Source of the DNA: Tetrahymena elliotti 4EA | Lineage: Eukaryota; Ciliophora; Oligohymenophorea; Hymenostomatida; Tetrahymenidae | Reading direction: 5' to 3' | NCBI GenBank assembly: GCA_000231825.2 | Contig: JH720360.1 | Location: 186,001 to 250,000 of the forward strand | Length of the DNA stretch: 64,000 nt | In this document: piece by piece, positions 1 through 14,100 of the stretch | How the letters are laid out: every line of letters begins with the position of its first letter | Numbering within the stretch: position 1 is the first letter of the stretch | The notes under the pieces: model-generated | Told to the model about the DNA's origin: nothing | Databases searched by the model: none | What the model saw: the letters and a program-made list of their open reading frames with translations, nothing else | Position numbers and translations under genes: made by a program

Positions 1-3000
1 AAGCTTGTCGGTTTCTAATTAATTATCTCCCTTTGATTTTTCTTTACTATGCATTGAATCTATTTTGGAATTGATTTCGAGCTGGGCATTTTCTTAATTT
101 AATAATTTCAGTTTTCTCTACTCTTCTTCTTCTTTTTATTCCTATTCTTACTCTTTTAAAATTTAGCTCTTTAATTTTTAAGTTAATTGTTTGATGTCAA
201 ATAAAAACTCATCTTGCTTATTCAAAAGTTTTTGTTTCCATTGTTTAACCTTTCTAGTGAGAACAATAATCAAAACCATATCTGCACTAGTAAATTCTGT
301 TGGCTTAATCATATCATCTCCAGATAGCTTTTTCTTCTTTATTAGCTACTCTAATTGTAATCTCATCTTGGGATCTTCAGGTTCGAGACTAAGTTTGAAA
401 TGTTTGATTAAATTAAAAATATTAAAATAAATTGATTACGTTGTGATCCCATATTTAATTTGAACAGATACTTTAGAGATCGAGATAACGACATCATGAA
501 ATTTATAGCAAAATACTTTATTAATAGGATCCTCAAATATAGGAATATTTAAAGTCCTAAGAAACTCCTTCTTATTTTAAATATCCATTAATTCTTCGCT
601 TTTAACACCATAAATGATAGCAATTTAACTTGAGAACTACCAAAATTCTTTATAACTGATATAGCCTTTACCCTCTGGATCATACTACTTCCATAACTCT
701 AAGACATCGTCAAGCTGATAGTGATTTACAGCACTTTCATCAGCACTAAAAGCTTCCTTATAGGAATCAATGATAGTAGCAATAAAAATATTAAGGATAA
801 CAAGAGTAAAAACAAGGAAAAAGCCATAGAAAAAGAAGTAAGAAACTCTTGATCCGCATGCATTCTATCCATGCTTTAAGTAGTCTTCATATAAAACAAT
901 GTTATCAAAACATACAAAATCTGGTTACATTTGTTTTGCTGCTTCTTAAGCTATTACATACCAATACTCACCAGTCATAACTCTGATCAAATTAAACAAA
1001 GCATTTGGAAAATTTCTAAATGTAACATCATACCCATTTATGATTTTTTATTCTTTTATGTAAGGGAAAAGATTCATACTAATCAAAACAGAGATAAAAA
1101 GAAAAATAATTAAAATCTGAAAAATAGCATAAATTGAAGAAATTGCATATTGCAGTGATTTAAATAGTTTTTTGATAATAGTGAAGTGTTTCATAATCCT
1201 ATAAAATCTTAAAATCTAAAGTCCCTTAGCTATACCATCTAAGATTCTCAATCTGCTATCAAATATTTCAAATTCATTTGTTTATTAGAATCTTAAGTTT
1301 ATCCAACCAATAATTGCTATAATTATGTCAACTATATTCCAAGGTTCATAAAAATATTCAATATTTAAGCAAAAGATTCTACATGATATCTCTACTAACA
1401 ATGCTATTAAGCACACTTCATTGACTAAATCTACAATTAATAATGAATGAATATGAAAAAGGTAAATATATTTAAAGGCTAAAAATTTTAAGTAAAAGAA
1501 ATGTTTTAGTTAGAAGAAAGTCATTCTATCATAAAAATTTACATAGTTAATCTATTTCATCTTGGGGCTATCTACTTCTGAACAGCAATATATTTATACA
1601 ATTAGCTATTGTAAATGTGTAAAATAGGATTTTTAGTTTATTTCCTTAAATTAAATGATCAAACAAAAACTTTCTAAATGCATCTCTAGGTATTTTTAAC
1701 TATTATATTAATATATTAATATGTTAAGTGTTTTTATTTAAATTAAAATAATTTTTAAGGAAATTTACTTTGGCTGTAGGCTTCAGCTGATAAATTGATG
1801 TTTTGATAAACAACCATTCTTTTTAGAATTTATGTAAATCCTTTGTTTTATTTTCTTCCTCCATAATTTCAAGCTTTGTCTCAACAACTAAGCCAACAAA
1901 CATATTTAGGATGCAAATATTAGCAATAAAGAAGAATTAAATGAAAAATATGGCCCACAAACTATTTTATTGATATTTCGAAACCTAATCAGGAGTTGTT
2001 GAGTCATAAACACTAAACATAATGTGAATCCAACCTTCGGAAGACTATACCATATAGAGAACTTGAAGAGAGTTTATTAAATTATTAAAATTGTATTAAG
2101 AATCTATCCAATCACCTCCCAAATCTAGACAATCAAATTTATTAATTATTATTGGTGTTAGCAGTTTAACATCTTCTTCTTCTAAAAAGTAGCAACTATT
2201 CATAGATCCTTTTAATAGTTTTGTAATTAAAGCTCCACTTACAACTAAAAAAATCATTCCAAAACCTATTAATCTTAGCATTCTAGGGAGGGCTTTCACC
2301 ATAATAATTCCTTTTGTTAAAATAAAAGATTCAAAAAATTATGAAAACTATAAATGTAATTGTTTTTGAAATTATTGCAAAGATAAAGATAGAACAAAAC
2401 TATCCAAAAAGTATTAAAAAAAAGAAATATACCTGCCATGTGAACTTCTTTTACTTAATTAGATAAGAAAGAAAAGAGTACAGAAATTCTTAAGATCAGA
2501 ATAAATTTAAATGTATAGACTTATCTAGGCCAAAAGTTAGTAGTATAAAAGAAAGAAGCTACTGATGTAATTATATCTATAGAATTAAAAAACCAATTTC
2601 TTTTTATGAATGAAGAAGGAGATAATATGAAGCCATATGCTACTATTTGAACAATATTTTCTAACACAAAGAAAGAGATGAGAAAAGAATGTAAAACCAC
2701 TAAAACCTTTTTCTCTGAACTATCTGGATCAACAAAAGGAGTATCTGCAATAAATAAAAATGCCAGAGCTACGATGCATAGGGAATTAAAATAATTAAAA
2801 TAGGGGTGCCTAACAACTTTTAAACATAATTTTCTGAATTTATTTTCTTTGCTAAATAAAAACAAAGACTGTTCTTCTTCTTGCTCTTTTTGAGCATTTG
2901 AATTGTTATCAAGCTAATCTTGCTATTAATTTATTTCTTTTATGCCATCACTTCCAAGACTTTTGTTCTCTGAATTATTTCTTGGAAGACTTAATTTTTG

Positions 3001-6000
3001 TATAAAAGTATTTTTTTACCTTTCCTTGTTTGAATTTACTTGAGACATCAGATCATCATTTTTTGCTTGTCCAAAGCTATTTTGTTTATCTTTTAGATTA
3101 TCCAAGCTCATTACCAATTGTCCATCATACCTAAATTATGATGGGTGAGATTCTACCTCTTATTAGTTTTACTCCTGACTTTATAAATTTGTTTATCTAA
3201 TTTGAGTTATAAGGGGATATAATCCAGAAGAATTTATTGGTGATTATAAAGATATGCTCGGAAGTTAACTGTGACCTATTTTTTTTTAAGATTAGTTATT
3301 ACTTTAATTAAATATTGCATGCTCCTAACTATATAATCTGTTTTAAATATTTCTATGCTCTTCACCTATAAGTACATTGTGAACTGATTTTTAAGGTGTA
3401 GATAACATTTTAGTACTACTTTATTTTTAATCTGAAAAAGTGTGAAAATTTTTGGCATCTTTATTTTATGTCTTATCCTTTTCAAACATGTAGTTATTCT
3501 AAGTCACATTCAATAATGTTGTAGCTTATGAGAGGGTATTAGTCTTTCGATAAGCTGCTAGCTGACTTTGAAGTTTAAATGATCTATCACGATAAATTTC
3601 AGCTTATTTATGATACGAAAGTAAATTATCATTAGACTTGGATCTACTTTTTATGACACTTTTTGATGGTTAAGTACTTTCTCTGAGTATTTCTAGTGAT
3701 TGCTTTCTTTTCAAAATTTATCTTTTTGTTAAATTGTCATCGATCTTCTCTATTGAAGTAGAATGTTTAATATTAGAATATTTTTAAATGTTGTTATTTT
3801 TTTATTTATCTTGCTCATTGATTAAGTTAGAACAATTTTGCTGTTTTGAGTTAACATTTTAATCAATAACTTTTATTTCATATCTCATATCCTCATCTTT
3901 TTCTAATATTTCATCCTTTTGAAATTACTACCTTTATTTTGTTGAATCTTTTATTGAGATGGATGACTATTGTCTCAAAATATTTTATTTTTAAGCTTAT
4001 TATACTGGCTGAATTTAATTCTTCTTTGTTGAAAAGAAATTTGTTATTTACCTGGTAAGTTTTTTAATGATAACTAGAGTTTGTTAATCTTATAAAATAA
4101 TTTCGTTTTGCCTTAGCCACTCCATAAAAGTATTAATGAAGATGGCTATGAAAAGCCTTACAAATAGTACTTAGAGGATAAGCATAGCAAAAAAGTGAAA
4201 TAGGATACTCTTGTAGCCAACTTATCTCCTATATTTATACATAACTAAATGCCATTCTTCATTGTAACAGATCATAATAACAGCTATTAAGCTGCTTTAG
4301 AGAGTATTATAATCCATTCTAATTATCTATTCATGTTCACTGTGTCCATGAACTCCATCCCTGCCAGCAAACATTTCTCTTCCAATTTGAACAATTAAAA
4401 TAATAAGAAGAAGCCATACAAAAAGGAATTCTGGCAAAGAAGCTAGGGTGTAGTAGTAGGTATGCAATAATATTTTTAAACTTCCAAATAAAGGAAATTC
4501 ATTTATTAATCTTAAAATACGAAGTATTTTAGTCCATCTAATAAAAATAAATGTTTAATAATAGGGATTAAAGATATCATATCCATGAGAGCTCTCTACA
4601 ATATATGAAATTGAATTCAATAAGATTATAAATCCATCTAACAAAAGTAGTTTTTATTAGAAATACTTTTTTCCAAAAGTAAAGAGTTCTACAAATGATA
4701 AAGAAAAAAATATCATAGTCAAACTAAAATCAACCTTATTTAGCACTTTATAGTCACTCCCCTATATTGAAATACTGTTTAAAAAATATTAATTGCATCA
4801 TTAGAATAAAATAAGAAATTAAAGCTACTTATCAATACAGAGAACAATAATTATTGCTAAGATATTACTAAAATGTAAAATACTAAAGAGAGTAGATTTT
4901 CTAAATTGCTTGATGTATCTGTAAAGAGATACGAAAAATAAATTGAATTATTCAGCACTTAGATTTCTAGACTAATCAATCCTTGAACTCGATATTTGTG
5001 ATTGTAGTGTGAAATCTTTTTTTTTCATTTTATCTTAGTCTTATGTGCTATCATTTTTAAAATTTAAATTATTTTTTTATTTTTTTTTAAAGATTGATTT
5101 TTTCTCAACAAGCTACTCTTTAACATCTTTATCATTACTTACTGCTGATTCTACTGCTTTTAATTTATCATTATTATGGCTTCCCATAAATCCTTCGTAA
5201 AGGGTAGCCAGGATTATATTTGAAATAATTTGTGATCTATTTTATTTAAAAAATATAAAAAAGAATTCAGAAGAAAAAGAAAAGTATTACAGTAATAAAA
5301 CTAAAGACACAAAATAAATTCCACAAAGAGTTTTGTCTTGAGCTCTCCAATACTTTTTTATATAAAAAATTTAATAATTTTTAATTCTATGATTTTTGAT
5401 AACATACTATATTTGTTGTAGAAATCCAACCATTGATCATCAGAAAGTTATACACACTAAAAAGTGCATTAAAAATATCATTGAAGTTAACATATCCCCA
5501 TAACAAGCTCTCAGTATTAAACTCTTCATGATTCTCAGCTATACCATATTCAGCAGGATTTCTGCAATAAGTTTGTGAAGGGCAAGATACTTCCCCACAT
5601 GTTAACTCTACCGATTCATCTATTGGCCATGTTTTTTCTCCATCTATTGGATATTCAGTTAAACGGCATCTACTTTCAATGTGTCCTCTAAAAAAGCTTA
5701 AACCCATAACTGAATAAAGAATTATAACACAAAGCAAAGGAAAAAATGTTTTTCCTAAGTGCTTGAAGCTTCCAAAAAATGCATTAACTTTTTTTGCTAA
5801 AACAGGAAAGAGACGAAAGATTGTCAATGTTCTTATATTTCTGTAAACATTAAAGAATTCATATTCATCTGTAGCATATGATATCCAACTTTTAGTAGAT
5901 ATAAAAAATATATAAATATCAATTTTTTCTTCTTTATTTTGAAATATAATTATTTTAAAATTTATGAAATATATAAATAATTAGATTATTTATTAAAGAT

Positions 6001-7127
6001 CATACCTTGATACAATAACTGAGAATAAAAGGAAATTTAAAATAGTAAAAAGCTAATTTAATGTCTTTCTTTGAAATCCGTAAGCTAAAACTAACAAAAC
6101 TATTTCTATTGTAAAAATTACGTTCGTGTAGAGTTCTATTTCATCTGAGACTTTGTTTATTTTATATGAAAATTTACTCTCACCTGAAACTCTATATGAA
6201 TAATCATGCATCAAGTATGCAGTAACTTCTGCCAAAGTAGAAGCAATTATAATATATCTAAAAAGTCTAAATTTATTAAAAAATATTTTATCTTATTTTC
6301 TATAACATAAATAATTAAAATATGCAAATTCTTCAAAAAAGCAAAAAGAGTGATGTATCTAAAAAGTAATAGTCTTATTATACTTATTCCTACTCTTTAA
6401 ACACAAAAGCAGAAAAGTAAAATAAAGGTAGTAATACTTTTTTGAAGTTATAGATTAAATATACTAGTTAGAAAGTTAGAAGAGATGTGGTAATCACGTG
6501 CTTTAAAAATTAATGTATTTTTGTATTTACTGTAACTCAATGAATTTAATGCATAAATTAAAAAAAAGAAAAATTATTTTATAAATATTACTGTGATTAT
6601 AGTATCTTTTACCATGCGTTTAAATTAGATTTATTTTCAGCACTGCCCTTTTTTTCCTACTTTTGGTATTAAAAAAATAAATATGGATATGTTAATATAA
6701 TAATATGATTGGATAATTAATCATTATTTTTTAAAGTTTTTAATTGTAGTTTATTTACATTAGTAAAAATTACAGGAGGCTCCTCCAAATTTGAATGCAT
6801 ATATTACTATTGTTATTGATCTTATTCTTCATGCGTTTGTAAATAATTTTAAGTATTGCTATCCATTTCATCAACTACATCTATCCTTTTTTTACAATTG
6901 GTATCTTCTTGAAATTCTTAATCTTCCTTTGTTAGTTTTATAAATTATTTATCAATTTACTTTCAATGATCAAAAGTTAATATTACGTTTCCATTTCTTA
7001 TACTATTTCTCTTTTATTATTTTTGCTCTATTGAAATATTTTTTTATCTGTATTTTGAGTTATTAAAATTATTGTTGTGATCTAATTCTTTTTAATTTTA
7101 TGTAGCCTATAGCGGAGATTGAATCAT
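1..7127 (-). CDS. Four-domain voltage-gated cation channel (Cav-like), copy 1, 3' end outside window
   Basis: Large pore-forming alpha subunit, probably a Ca2+ channel of the ciliary or plasma membrane. Read on the minus strand with TAA/TAG as Gln, four domains appear. Pore loops are NGW (domain I, near 5424-5440), NEEW (II, near 4250-4265), SEGW (III, near 2031-2043) and TGEYW (IV, near 961-980). Domain IV has an arginine/lysine-spaced S4 near 1190-1260, an S6 near 780-860 (LVILNIFIATIIDSY) and then an EF-hand-like stretch (YDPEGKGYISYKEF). The C-terminus is Gln/Glu-rich coiled coil and is still open at base 1, so the gene is truncated by the window. Start chosen at MIQSPLQATQ because a 60-bp intron (GTAATATTAA...AACAAAG) and another to about 6643 join it in frame to Q/N-rich N-terminal exons; this N-terminal model is inferred. 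Many introns. Paralogue of the channel at 11117-18279. Family call is firm; exact exons are not. Confidence 0.85.
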
Positions 7128-8419
7128 TCTTTAGCAACTAGAAACTTTAATGAATGAGCTATAATATGCCTTTTAAATATTTTCTAATATAGTCTTAGTT
7201 AGAATCTTTATAGTAGATACTAAATAGGTATACTATTATTATTTGTTATTGTATAATCAAAAAGGAAATTACTGAAATGTTTCGTTTTATTAAAATTTAT
7301 CAAAAACTATAGTACTCCTTGAATTAAAATTATTCCAAAAATAGTAAAGCTAATAAAATTAAATATGATATATTATTCTTAAATATTTATCAAATTTTAT
7401 CACTTTTTGAAATTAGAAAGGTGAATTAAGAAAGGTTGGAATACTTAAAATTAAAAGATATTAATTATATTTTGTATAGATTTTATTTAACTTTCCCTGT
7501 TTTTTCTAAATATGTTATAGAAAGAAAGAAAAATCAGTATCAGATTATTATTTTCTTCAAGTAAAATATCCCATAAATGAATTCATGAATTAGGTTCAAA
7601 GTGTTTGAATTAAGTCATAAGCTTTTTTTGTTAGTTAACTAAATTAATTTTCAGTAGTGAAATGCACCTGATAATAATAATAATAATTAAACAAGCTATT
7701 AAAATGTATTGTTTTTAAGTATTAAATTTATTTTACAAATGATTCATAAATTTTTTTTGGAAATTCCACTAGGGTATTTTGTATCAAAAATATTTTATTT
7801 AAGAATTTATAATTATGGTAATCATACTGAAATTTTAAGAAAGCTAATAACTTCACTTTTATATTGAATGGAACTCTAATTTAGAAGAGTTAAAAATACA
7901 AAACTATCAATAGAAAATATAATATTAATAAAATTCAAATTATAAAAAGTATTTATTGGTAATCTAAAAAATCATAATCCGTAATTCAGATTTTAAGGTT
8001 TCTCTTCATTCAATCATTCTAAGGATAGAAGTTAATTTTAAGAAAATCGAAAAAAAATTTTTAATAAATTCAGGTAATGTAAAAACTGTTATTTTTGTTT
8101 ATAAAATTAACTGTTTAATTAAAATTGCCAAATTAAAAAAAATTAGAATCAATAAAGTAAAATGAATATATTTAATTTAAAAATTATGAAATATGTTTAT
8201 TATCTATGTAGGATTTTAAATTTTTTTGTTTTTTTAATCGTTGAGATTTGATAAAAGAAAGTATAATTATTAATTTCAAAAATCAAAAATCAATAAATGC
8301 ATGTATACTTACTTACTAATACTTAATTGAAAATTTTCAAAAAACTAAAATATTAATTATCTTAATTAATTAAAAATTAAATTCATTCATTATCAAAAAG
8401 CGCTTATTAACTCAACAAA
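7128..8419. other. Intergenic, divergent promoters
   Basis: Lies between the start of channel copy 1 (minus) and the MORN gene (plus), so it should hold both promoters. It is AT-rich with poly-A/T runs. I see no convincing ORF, RNA gene or repeat family. Confidence 0.6.
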
Positions 8420-10250
8420 ATGAGCTTTAATAATTAAAAGCAAACTAGATACTCTTAAGTTATTACAGTTTTAGATAAAAAGCCTATCAATTTAGAAGCT
8501 GAAAAGTAGAAAGCTATGATGGAAAGAGAATAACTCATACAAGACTTTGAGGCCAATTACATTTATGATTAAAGTGGAAATTATAGACCAAATATTAGGG
8601 TTAAGTAATATGTAGATGGATCAAAATATGAAGGAGAAGGTAATCTATGCGTTAGTTATGAAAGGGTTTTAGTTAATTTATTTTAAATAATAATTAGTTG
8701 TAAATGATAAAAGAAATGGCAAAGGAATTTACCACTAGTAATTAAAATATTTTTTCATATCTAATTTAAAAATGAAGATGTTAATTTTTCAAATTAATTG
8801 TACAGTGCAAATTCAGATAAATATATTGGAGACTGGAAAGATGACAAGTAAATAATTTTATAATTCATACTGTATTGAATTAATTACTTAAAAATTATTC
8901 ATTAGGTTTCATGGATTCGGAATTTATATCTTTATGAACGGTGAAAGGTATGAAGGCGAGCTTAGAGGTAAACATTTAAATTTAAAATAATATATCTGAA
9001 AGAATTAATATGTTAATCTTATTAATAGATGGAGCTAAACATGGAAAAGGAACATATAAGTATGTAAATGGTAATGAGTATAAAGGGGAATGGAGAAATG
9101 ATAGAAAAAATGGGCATGGTATATATGATTACTATAGTACTCAAGAGAGATATGATGGATAATGGGTAATAATTAGTTTTGTATTAAAGTAGATAGATAA
9201 ACAAACACACTTAAAATTAATCAATTCAAAATCAGACAAATAAATAAATACAATTTGTTAATGAATGGCTGATATTAGAACTAATTTGATATAATGTAGA
9301 TTTTTTTTCAAAAATATTATAGCTTGATGGAGAAAAGCACGGATATGGCATATATAATTATGCTTATGGTGATAGATATGAAGGAAACTGGAAGGAAGGA
9401 GAGAAATTTGGTAAAGGTAAGTTAGAATATGCATCAGGAGCTATTTATGAAGGCGAATGGTATGGTGATAAAGCTTAAGGTTCTGGCGTAATGCTTATTT
9501 ATTTATTTATTTATTTTTTTAAACTAACATTTTACCAATTATTTAGGTGTTCTTATTTTAAAATGGTGATAGATATGAAGGAGAATGGGTAAAAGGAAAG
9601 AAAGAGGGAATAGGAAAAATAAGTTACACCGACGGATCAAGATATGAAGGTATACAAATCAGTAGTAAAAAGTATTTAAAATAAACTTAATATAGGTGAA
9701 TGGATAGGAGATATGATTAATGGATAGGGCATATATTACTTCCCTAATGGAGATATTTATTAAGGATAATTTAAAGATGGAGAAAGAAATGGAAGTGGAA
9801 TTTATATTTATGTCAGCAAAGATAAGTAAAATAATCTTTAGTTATTATTGTATATTTGAAAAATTATTTCTTAAAATAGATATGAAGGAGAGTGGCACAA
9901 TGATACAAAGCATGGCTAAGGAGTTTTGTACTTTGCAAATGGAGATATCTATGAGGGTGAATGGAATAATGGACATAAAAATGGTAGAGGAGTATATAAA
10001 TTTGCAAATGGAGATGTATACGAAGGATATATTGAAGAGGATAAAAAGGCAGGGAGAGGAATTTACAAATGGAGAAATAACACTAGGGTAATTTAAGAAG
10101 CTCTTTTAATATTAATAATATTTTAACCTTTATTCTAAAAAGTATAATGGAGAGTGGAAAGATGATTTTATGCATGGAAGAAGTGCTTTCACTTTAGAAG
10201 ATGGAATAACTGTATAGGTTGAATTCTAGTAGGATAGAGTTTTATCATGA
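8420..10250 (+). CDS. MORN-repeat protein (about 14 repeats)
   Basis: Starts with MSFNNQKQTRYS and ends at TGA 10248-10250. After about 65 non-repeat residues come roughly 14 MORN repeats with cores such as YEGEW, YKGEW, YDGQW, YEGNW and YQGQF followed by G.G.Y.. patterns; total about 420 aa. At least eight introns with GTA...AG borders interrupt it; the first starts at 8640, and frame is kept across each. MORN proteins commonly scaffold membranes, basal bodies and axonemes (radial-spoke and MORN-family proteins); no kinase or other catalytic domain follows the repeats, so a structural or ciliary role is inferred from the repeat alone. It is transcribed divergently from channel copy 1 and convergently with channel copy 2. 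Confidence 0.9.
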
Positions 10251-11116
10251 AAAGTGTTTAATTGAAAAAAGAAAGAAATAATATACAAACAAACACAACT
10301 CAACTCAACTTAATCGCTCATAATTATTTGTTGATAAAGGATTAATCTTTTTAAGATATATATAAATTACACATAGGCACACAATAATTAATTAAAATAA
10401 TCTGCATATAATTTATTCCTTATATTTTGAGTGTCTATTGATGTTTGGCAAATTTTTTTAATTCCTTTAGTAATTTTAAGTGTAAAAAGAAAATTTTGGA
10501 AAATTTATTAATCTCCATAATAATAACTAAAGTATTATTAAAGTAAACAAAAACATTTTTTAAAATATATTCATTTGTTTCAAAAAAAAATTATTTATTT
10601 ATCTTATCCAATCAATTTTTTTATAAATATTTTCTGGTTTTTCTATTTGTTAAAAATTTAAGGGAATATTGAAATTTTTTGTAAATATTTAAATGATAAG
10701 AACTCAATCACAAACAATAGCTCTTCTTTATTTTTTTTTATGGATTCTAAGTTTTGATTTATTTTATTTTGAAATTTTACTTTTTGGGCTGTTGTTTTTG
10801 ACAAATAGAATAAAAATAGAAAATTTTGTGTCTGTTTAATTTTTGTATTAATTAACACAAGAAGCCATATAAAAGAAAGAAACTTTTGCAATTCTGAAAA
10901 CTTTAGAAAGAAAGCTTTACAAAATGAGAATGAAAATTATTTAAAATTAATAAACAAATATATGAATATAAAACAAAATATTTTAAGTAGTTAAAAGTGT
11001 ATTGAAATTTTAAGAAAGATAGATATATATTTAAAATTTTTTAAGATAGCAAAATTATTTTTGATTGAATAAAATTCAAAGTGGTTATATAAAGTAAAAG
11101 TTAAAGAATCAATCAA
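10251..11116. other. Intergenic between convergent genes
   Basis: 3' flanks of the MORN gene and channel copy 2. Low-complexity A/T sequence. A 77-codon minus-strand ORF beginning at 10891 has a hydrophobic start but no supporting homology or composition signal. Confidence 0.6.
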
Positions 11117-14100
11117 TCACTATTTTTACTAATTTTTGGTTGTTTATTCTTCTTCTTCTTCCTCCTCTTTTTCTATTTACTTTTTAACCATTTCTATGAA
11201 ATTTTGCCTTTAGGTTTATAATTTTTTGAAAACGGATTATATATGGAAAATATTTTAATCTCCTTGTTATTTATAGATGTATTATCTCTTCCACGCTTTT
11301 GCTTTTCTAGATAGTACTATTAAAAGAATCATATCACCGCTTGTAAACTCAGTACTCTTGATCATTTATTCATATTTTAATGGTTTTGATTTACAATTTT
11401 TGTTAAGAGTTTCCCTTAAAGCTAAGTTTTTAGGTTCAAGACTATGAATTATTTTAAATAACAATTAATTTAAATTATATAAAATAAATATAAAAATTTT
11501 ACTTGCTCACTCCATACTTAATTTAAACAGACATTTTGGAGAGTTTTTCTACTACATCATGAAATTTATAACAAAATATCCTATCATTAGGATCTTCATA
11601 AATAGGAATGTTTAAAGTTTTAAGGAATTAGTTTTTATTCTCAATATCAAGGAATTCGGAGCCGTTAACACCATATATGATTGCAATTTAACTAGAAAAT
11701 TACCAAAATTCTTTATAACTAATATAGCCTTTACCTTAGGGGTCGAACTTGGTCCACAGTTTTAAAATATCATCTAGTTAGTAATGATTAATGGCAGACT
11801 CATCAGCACTAAAAGCCTCTTTGTAAGATTCAATTATAGTAGCCACAAATAAGTTTAAAATTATGAGAGTAAAAATTAAAAAGAAAATATAGAAAAATAG
11901 ATAAGAAATAACAGATCCACAAGACTAATAACCATATTAAATGAAATCATAGTAGTCAAACATGTCATCTCTGCAAACAAAATTAGGAGCCATTTTTTAA
12001 GAGGCTTCAGAAGGAATTAAAAACCACATCTCCAAAGTAAATATTCTAATAAAAGCAAATAGAGCATCAAAAAATCCAGTGAAATTGAGATCATATGAAT
12101 TAATAGTTGATTAAAACTTTAAGTAAGGAAACAGATTTAAAGAAAGAAGGACAGCAGTGTATAAAAAAACAATAAAAATGAGCGTATTTCCTAAAATAGA
12201 AGATAAAGCATATTTCAAACTATTAAGAAGTTTTCTAAAAATCAAAAAATGATTGAAAACCCTAATTAATCTAATCAACTGTAAGCCTTTAGAAATTCCA
12301 TCAAATATTCTATAATAGCTTGAAAACATTGTGATATGTTGATTAAATTAATATTCAACATTTATCAGTCCAACTATTAATACAGCTATATCAAAAGTAT
12401 TCCATATGTTTTCTAAAAAATATCTAATAACTCCCAAGCTAATCATCCTAAAAAGAATCTCAACACCCAAAATTATTAAGCAGACTAAATTAATTATTTC
12501 TATTTTTTTAAAAGAAATTTTTAGAATAAAAAATATTGAATAGTTAATTGGATGATTAAAATATAATTTAAGATTTAAGAAGAAATTCTTTTAATTGAAT
12601 GCTTAAAAGATAAAAATGGATATTATTTCCTTATTTTCTAAAATAATATAATTACTGAGGGTTAATAGGTCATCAGAATCCATTCTATTCTTAAAGAACA
12701 AAAATGAAAATCCATTAAAGACAGCAACGAAATAGAAGAATATTTTTAAAGAATTTCCTGTGACTAAATTCTTGAAAAAGAATAGTCTGAACTTATTCTA
12801 AGGTTGTTATTCCTTTTTATTAAATAAGAATCAATAAAATTTCTATTTCAATATGATTTACTTGCTTTATTGGAATTAGTTTTCTGATTGATTTTTTTAT
12901 GAAATACCACTCTTTCTATTACTTAGTCAAACTATGAGTTCCATTTTCATGCTCACTTAATTCGAGTAAAGATTCAACAATTAAACCAACAAACATATTT
13001 AAAATGCAAATATTTGCAATAAAAAAGTATTAAACATAAAAAAGAGACCAAAAACTATGTTAATGATAAGACAGCTGATAACTTGAAGAGTTTGAATCAA
13101 ATGTATCTAACATAATTGATAGCCATCCTTCAGAAGCTTGTACCATAAAAAGTACTTCTAAAGAATCAACAATAGATTAAAAGGTGTAAGCTGATTTTAT
13201 CCAATCTCCTCCTAAATCTAAACAATCCCACTTTGAGACAGTATCATGAGAAGATGGTTAATATAGCTGCTTGCACATCCATCCAGAGTTTTTTAACAGC
13301 TTAGTAACAACAATTCCATTCATTAAAATGTATATCATGCCAAAAATGATAAGTTTAATCATTCTTGATGAGCAATAAGCCATTAATCTTCCTGTAATTA
13401 TATTAAAAAAATGAGGGTTAATTTACAAAAATTTGTATTTACCTGCAAAAGCTATGTCCTTATTATATTTTGAGAGAAAGAAAAGCAAAAAAATGACTCT
13501 AAAGATGGCAATACATTTAAAAACAAAATTAGATTTTGGAGATAAGTTTAGGATGTAGAGAAATGTTGATGTTGTAGTTATAAAATCTAATATTTAAAGT
13601 AGGCTTTTTCTAAGATAAGATTAAGGACCATTAAATAAGAAACCATCTCTAACCAGGAGGATGAAAAGCTAAAATAAAAAAATTCCTGCTAGAGCTTCAT
13701 AGACAATTTTTATAATTTTTTTTTGCATACTTTCTGGATTTAAGAATGGTGAATCCCACACAAGAACACCAGCAAAAATTATTATACTGAAGACCATAAA
13801 AAAATCAAATTTATAGCTGTTGGAAATAATCTTGCATATTTATCTAAATTTATTATCCACTCTAAATAAATTGAATGAGATATCCTCAAATTGATTTTAT
13901 TCTTAGTTAGGAGTTCCACTTTTATTAATACTCCCATTAAAGCTATTTTAATTATGTTAAGAATTTTAGTCTTATTAAATTAATTCTTTCTTTTAACCAT
14001 CTTATTGTTATTATTATATTACTTTATTAGACACATTTTAGAACATCATTTCGGATGAATAAATTTCTTAAGCAATTTAAATTAGAGACTAAGAAGGTAC

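Noticed and set aside
10658..10891. 77-codon minus-strand ORF with a hydrophobic start
   Set aside because: Continues past TAA in the ciliate code without gaining any family feature, and sits in a low-complexity spacer.
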